7,311 nucleotides of DNA from Thermoplasmata archaeon (lineage in GTDB: Archaea > Thermoplasmatota > Penumbrarchaeia > Penumbrarchaeales > Penumbrarchaeaceae), in NCBI GenBank assembly GCA_023145185.1, contig JAGLEG010000065.1, forward strand, positions 1 to 7,311, written 5' to 3'. The notes beneath the pieces were generated by a model. It ran no database searches and was not told the origin of the DNA. It saw only the letters and a list, made by a program, of their open reading frames with translations. Numbering within the stretch: position 1 is the stretch's first letter; each line of letters opens with the position of its first letter. Shown one piece after another: positions 4,452-7,311 of the stretch. Position numbers and translations under genes: made by a program.

Positions 4452-5564
4452 ATGAGGCCCTTCTTCGGGGAGATGGCATTGAATGACAGGGACCTCAGGG
4501 CTCTTTACAGCCTTACGAAATGGCCCAGGGCGCCGTCGAGGGAGATATGCAGCGCCATCTCCATCAAGGACCCCACCTTCTCCTCGATGAGGAAGCGGCT
4601 TTTGAGGTCGGGTGTAATGAGGTTGGAGAGGGCGATAGACCCGTTCGTTATGGGTTTCAGGATTCGCGGTGTTGAGTACGGGATGCTCAGGCGTGATCTG
4701 GACGAAGATAGCGCGAGGGAACTGTTCCTCTCGGCCGCCAAGGAGCACGGGTCGATATTCTTTCTCGATACGGACGGCAGCGCATTCTACCTCATGGTGC
4801 TTTCACCCACATATACGAATTATAACAACCTGATCTCAAAATGCAGGTTAAGGGGAGAGGTAAAGGGGCCTAGCGGGATATACAGCTCCGGGGAGTACTT
4901 CGACGAGATAAGGACGAATACCATTTACAATCTGGGAGACCATTCGGGCCTGTTGAGATACCATTTCGGGATCGAGGTGGAGGCACCCGCCCTATCCGGC
5001 TATGAAAATCCATTCTCGAACTGTCCCAATGTCGACCTGGAGATGAAGGACCCTCTACTGCAGATCCTACCTCTTCTGGTCACCGTACCCCTGCTCGGGG
5101 ACAGGGAGATCTCCGAGATGATGGGGGTCTCCAGGCAGAAGGTCGGCCAGACCAGATTGATGTTGGAGCGGGAAGGGGTGCTTTTCAAGAGCTATAGTTT
5201 GAATATGGGGCATTTCGGCCTCAAGATAAGGGCGCATTTCGTGGTGGAGTACCACAACGATGCAAGTATGGACAGCATAATCCGGTACGAGGAGGAGCTG
5301 AAACGGAGGATAGACCCGCTCATGTGGCACTCATCGGGCAGCAGGAGTAATTTCCTGTTCTATTTCCATGATATTGGGGAGTACAAGGTCTTTATCAACG
5401 AACTGTATGAAATGATGGAGGGCCCTCCCGTGAAATGTGTGCATGGGACCCCCCTTTCCATGGGAGGGGCCTCCACCACAAAATATTACGCTGGGCCCGG
5501 ATCGGGCCGGGAGACGTACGGGTGGACGAGCGATCAGAAGGCCTTCAAGGACGGGGTCTATTAG
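4452..5564 (+). CDS. Double winged-helix Lrp-like transcriptional regulator (paralog)
   Basis: A 370-residue protein with the same layout as the protein at 1719-2774. A first winged helix lies at about 10-60 (APSREICSAISIKDPTFSSMRKRLLRSGV), then an alpha/beta domain to about 130 ending in SPTYTNYNN, equivalent to YKNYTQYK of the paralog. A second winged helix lies at about 198-248 (LLGDREISEMMGVSRQKVGQTRLMLEREGV), followed by a second alpha/beta domain to about 325. A Gly-rich tail of about 45 residues (326-370) has no counterpart in the paralog. The two regulators are clearly diverged, so this is an old duplication. It is the first gene of a probable operon with pelota (10 bp on) and the DUF2085 protein. 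I keep ATG 4452, which fits a leaderless mRNA; ATG 4473 would give MALNDRDLRALYS and aligns equally well with the paralog's N-terminus. Ligand and targets are unknown. Confidence 0.78.
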   Translation: MRPFFGEMALNDRDLRALYSLTKWPRAPSREICSAISIKDPTFSSMRKRLLRSGVMRLERAIDPFVMGFRIRGVEYGMLRRDLDEDSARELFLSAAKEHGSIFFLDTDGSAFYLMVLSPTYTNYNNLISKCRLRGEVKGPSGIYSSGEYFDEIRTNTIYNLGDHSGLLRYHFGIEVEAPALSGYENPFSNCPNVDLEMKDPLLQILPLLVTVPLLGDREISEMMGVSRQKVGQTRLMLEREGVLFKSYSLNMGHFGLKIRAHFVVEYHNDASMDSIIRYEEELKRRIDPLMWHSSGSRSNFLFYFHDIGEYKVFINELYEMMEGPPVKCVHGTPLSMGGASTTKYYAGPGSGRETYGWTSDQKAFKDGVY

Positions 5565-5568
5565 AGGT
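5564..5568 (+). promoter_or_regulatory. Ribosome binding site of pelota
   Basis: GAGGT overlaps the last base of the preceding stop codon and lies six bases before ATG 5575, which supports that start over the out-of-frame ATG at 5571. The overlap suggests reinitiation or coupling with the upstream regulator gene. Confidence 0.65.
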
Positions 5569-5574
5569 TGATGT

Positions 5575-6621
5575 ATGAGAATACTGAAAGAGGAGGAGGA
5601 TGGGACCCGTTTGAAGGTCAGGGTGGATTCCATGAGCGACCTCTGGTACCTCTATCAGATCCTCTCCCGGGGAAGTTTTGTGGGAGGCATCACCTGGAGA
5701 AAATCTGAAAGCAGGACGGATATGATCCGTCCCGACGCCTCTACCAGAAAAAAGGTCTATCTTGAAATTGAGGTGGAGGACGTAGAATTCCAGCCCTTTA
5801 CGGATAACCTGAGGATAAAGGGAAAGATCGTAAAAGCCCCACAGGATATCAGCGGATATCACACTTTCAACGTGGACCCGGGGACAGTTCTTGACATCGG
5901 CAAGGACCCGATGCCTGGAGTGGACCGGGCCCTCCTTGACGAGGCGAGGCGAAATTCGACCAGGCCCTCATTCAGGATAATATCTCTTGATGACGAGGAG
6001 GCGACCCTGATCAAGATGCTCGATTACGGGATGGAACAGGTCGCCACGATAAAGGTTGGAGGGGGCGGCAAGAGGTACGGGGGCGGGGGAAGGTGGTCCG
6101 GATATTACGAGGAGATAATCAAGGCATACGGGCCGGCGTCGGATAACGACGTCCCCCTTGTAATTATCGGCCCCGGTTTCTTCAAGGAAGCGCTCATGAA
6201 GGAGTTCCGCAAGCGGCTGATGGAGGATGCGCCCAAGATGATAGCCATACCCGCCTCTGCTGCGGGAATGGCGGGGGTCAGGGAGGTCCTGTCCAAAGGG
6301 GACGAGCTTCACGATATTGTGTCCCGGTCCAGGGTGGCACAGGAGGCTTCCCTGCTCAATCGGTTCATGGAGATGGTGGGGAAGGGAGAGGGGGCGGCCT
6401 ACGGGCCGGAGGAGGTCAGGTCCGCTCTTGATATGGGGGCAGTTGAGGTGTTGATAATATCCGATACGGTGTTCAGGACGGATATCGGCAAGGAGCTCCT
6501 ATCCATGGCCCCCCTTACTGGAGCACGCACTATGGTTATCTCATCCCTGCATGATAATGGGAGGATGTTCGACAGGATGGGTGGGGTGGGGGCCCTGCTC
6601 AGATACGAGGTGGAGGGATGA
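5575..6621 (+). CDS. pelA: mRNA surveillance / ribosome rescue protein pelota
   Basis: A 348-residue archaeal pelota (Dom34 homolog), an eRF1-like factor that enters the empty or stalled A site with aEF1A and, with ABCE1, splits stalled ribosomes. The N-terminal Sm-like domain (about 1-128) has DLWYLYQIL and the pelota-typical YHTFNVDPGTVLDI (95-108). The central domain (about 130-260) lacks the GGQ motif of termination factors, as expected for pelota, and includes IIGPGFFKEALMKEF (197-211). The C-terminal domain carries AYGPEEVRSALDMGAVEVLIISD (275-297) and ends with GGVGALLRYEVE. Length is typical. A Gly-rich loop with two GGGG runs (162-172) sits in the central domain. The gene is 10 bp after the regulator gene and 3 bp before the DUF2085 gene, all on one strand, so an operon is likely. 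Confidence 0.96.
   Translation: MRILKEEEDGTRLKVRVDSMSDLWYLYQILSRGSFVGGITWRKSESRTDMIRPDASTRKKVYLEIEVEDVEFQPFTDNLRIKGKIVKAPQDISGYHTFNVDPGTVLDIGKDPMPGVDRALLDEARRNSTRPSFRIISLDDEEATLIKMLDYGMEQVATIKVGGGGKRYGGGGRWSGYYEEIIKAYGPASDNDVPLVIIGPGFFKEALMKEFRKRLMEDAPKMIAIPASAAGMAGVREVLSKGDELHDIVSRSRVAQEASLLNRFMEMVGKGEGAAYGPEEVRSALDMGAVEVLIISDTVFRTDIGKELLSMAPLTGARTMVISSLHDNGRMFDRMGGVGALLRYEVEG
6612..6616 (+). promoter_or_regulatory. Ribosome binding site of the DUF2085 gene inside the end of pelota
   Basis: GGAGG lies in the last codons of pelota, eight bases before GTG 6625, and supports this GTG as the start. Its position within the upstream coding sequence points to translational coupling. Confidence 0.65.
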
Positions 6622-6624
6622 GGA

Positions 6625-7212
6625 GTGGCCGCTGACCCGATCGACATTATAAGGCGCTCTATCGGTCGACCCAACCTATTTGGCATCCCCTTGCTCATCG
6701 TTTTTCTGATACTGTTCGCGGCCATGATCGTGGCGCCGCTACTGGAGGAAGAAGGCACTGTACTGCTTGACAAAGGGGGGAGAGTGGGGAGCCGTGAATA
6801 CGATGAGGAGCTCGATCAGCTGGGTTCCCCGATCTCCAGGGCTGCGTACGTATTCGGCGACATCTACTGCCATCAGTTGACCGAGAGGTCCTACCAGTTG
6901 AATGGGAACCAGATGCCGGTTTGCTCAAGGGATGTAGGGCTCTTCGCTGGCCTTTTAATGGGCGGCATTGTGGGGATGTTCCTCTCGAGGAGGTTCCCCA
7001 TGACGTTCCTTTTAATTGCGTTGGCCCCGATGCTTTTAGATGGGGGGACGCAGGCATTGACCTCTTACGAATCGTTCAACCTGCTCCGTGTGACCACGGG
7101 GCTTGTTGCCGGGATCGGCCTCGGGATCTGGACCAATAAAAGCACAGCAGAGACGCTGAAGATCCTCTTCTTCCACCCGGATAAGAGAGAAGATCAGGGC
7201 CCAGGAACCTGA
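6625..7212 (+). CDS. DUF2085 family integral membrane protein
   Basis: A 195-residue predicted membrane protein of unknown function. Hydrophobic segments lie at about 19-40, 104-120, 125-144 and 153-169, suggesting four membrane spans. An extended hydrophilic loop separates the first two. The DUF2085 signature is clear: CHQLTERS at 82-89 and MPVCSRDVGLFAG at 97-109, followed by LLDGGTQ (137-143). The conserved Cys and His pair could bind metal or take part in thiol chemistry, but no activity is established for the family. It starts with GTG three bases after the pelota stop, with a ribosome binding site inside pelota. The last 25 residues are charged and probably cytoplasmic. No signal peptide apart from the first span. 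Confidence 0.85.
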   Translation: MAADPIDIIRRSIGRPNLFGIPLLIVFLILFAAMIVAPLLEEEGTVLLDKGGRVGSREYDEELDQLGSPISRAAYVFGDIYCHQLTERSYQLNGNQMPVCSRDVGLFAGLLMGGIVGMFLSRRFPMTFLLIALAPMLLDGGTQALTSYESFNLLRVTTGLVAGIGLGIWTNKSTAETLKILFFHPDKREDQGPGT

Positions 7213-7268
7213 TCCGGACACGCCCTCGATCCCTCCAGATACATGTCGGGAGCCAGTGATACAGCCTA

Positions 7269-7310
7269 ACTTTAACATATGAGTATAGATAAATTGGAAA
7301 GTGTTAAAGT
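7269..7310. repeat. 9-bp inverted repeat downstream of the DUF2085 gene
   Basis: ACTTTAACA at 7269-7277 is the reverse complement of TGTTAAAGT at 7302-7310, with a 24-nt A/T-rich spacer (contains TATAGATAAA). It could be an operator around the promoter of a gene beyond the window, or a weak hairpin at the end of the operon. The window ends one base later, so neither can be decided. Confidence 0.4.
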
Positions 7311-7311
7311 G

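Noticed and set aside
5575..6621. Peptide chain release factor aRF1
   Set aside because: There is no GGQ motif and the N-terminal domain is of the Sm-like pelota type.

Overview
The window reads as chromosomal DNA of a euryarchaeon, most likely a member of the Thermoplasmatota. The evidence is a full-length archaeal RadA with a helix-hairpin-helix N-terminus, archaeal pelota (not bacterial rescue factors), archease, a tRNA gene without an encoded CCA end, A/T-rich TATA-like boxes at gene starts, and heavy use of AGG/AGA arginine codons. The lineage below phylum level is inferred and not secure. The DNA is moderately GC-rich by eye.

Layout. Positions 1-198 hold no protein gene that I can support. 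They contain a displaced copy of the 3' end of the neighbouring tRNA gene, a degenerate inverted copy of the same end, and a perfect 10-bp inverted repeat, which together look like the scar of an integrative element. A block on the minus strand follows: tRNA-Gly(CCC) (199-271), a small DUF5611-like protein (316-627), RadA recombinase (693-1637), a large double winged-helix regulator (1719-2774), a bactofilin-like beta-helix protein with an internal duplication (2964-3887), and archease (3954-4400). A 51-bp divergent promoter region (4401-4451) separates this from a plus-strand block: a second double winged-helix regulator that is a distant paralog of the first (4452-5564), pelota (5575-6621) and a DUF2085 membrane protein (6625-7212). 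The last 100 bp are non-coding and include a 9-bp inverted repeat.

How the genes relate. The plus-strand trio is packed with gaps of 10 and 3 bp and is very probably one operon. It joins a predicted regulator, the ribosome-rescue factor pelota and an integral membrane protein of unknown function. Archease (RNA-ligase activation) is divergent from that operon and appears to share its core promoter region. The radA and DUF5611-like genes are 65 bp apart and probably cotranscribed. The two homologous regulators and the bactofilin-like protein are the least characterised proteins here. The tRNA-proximal repeats are the clearest sign of past mobile-element activity. I see no CRISPR array, transposase, integrase or toxin-antitoxin pair.
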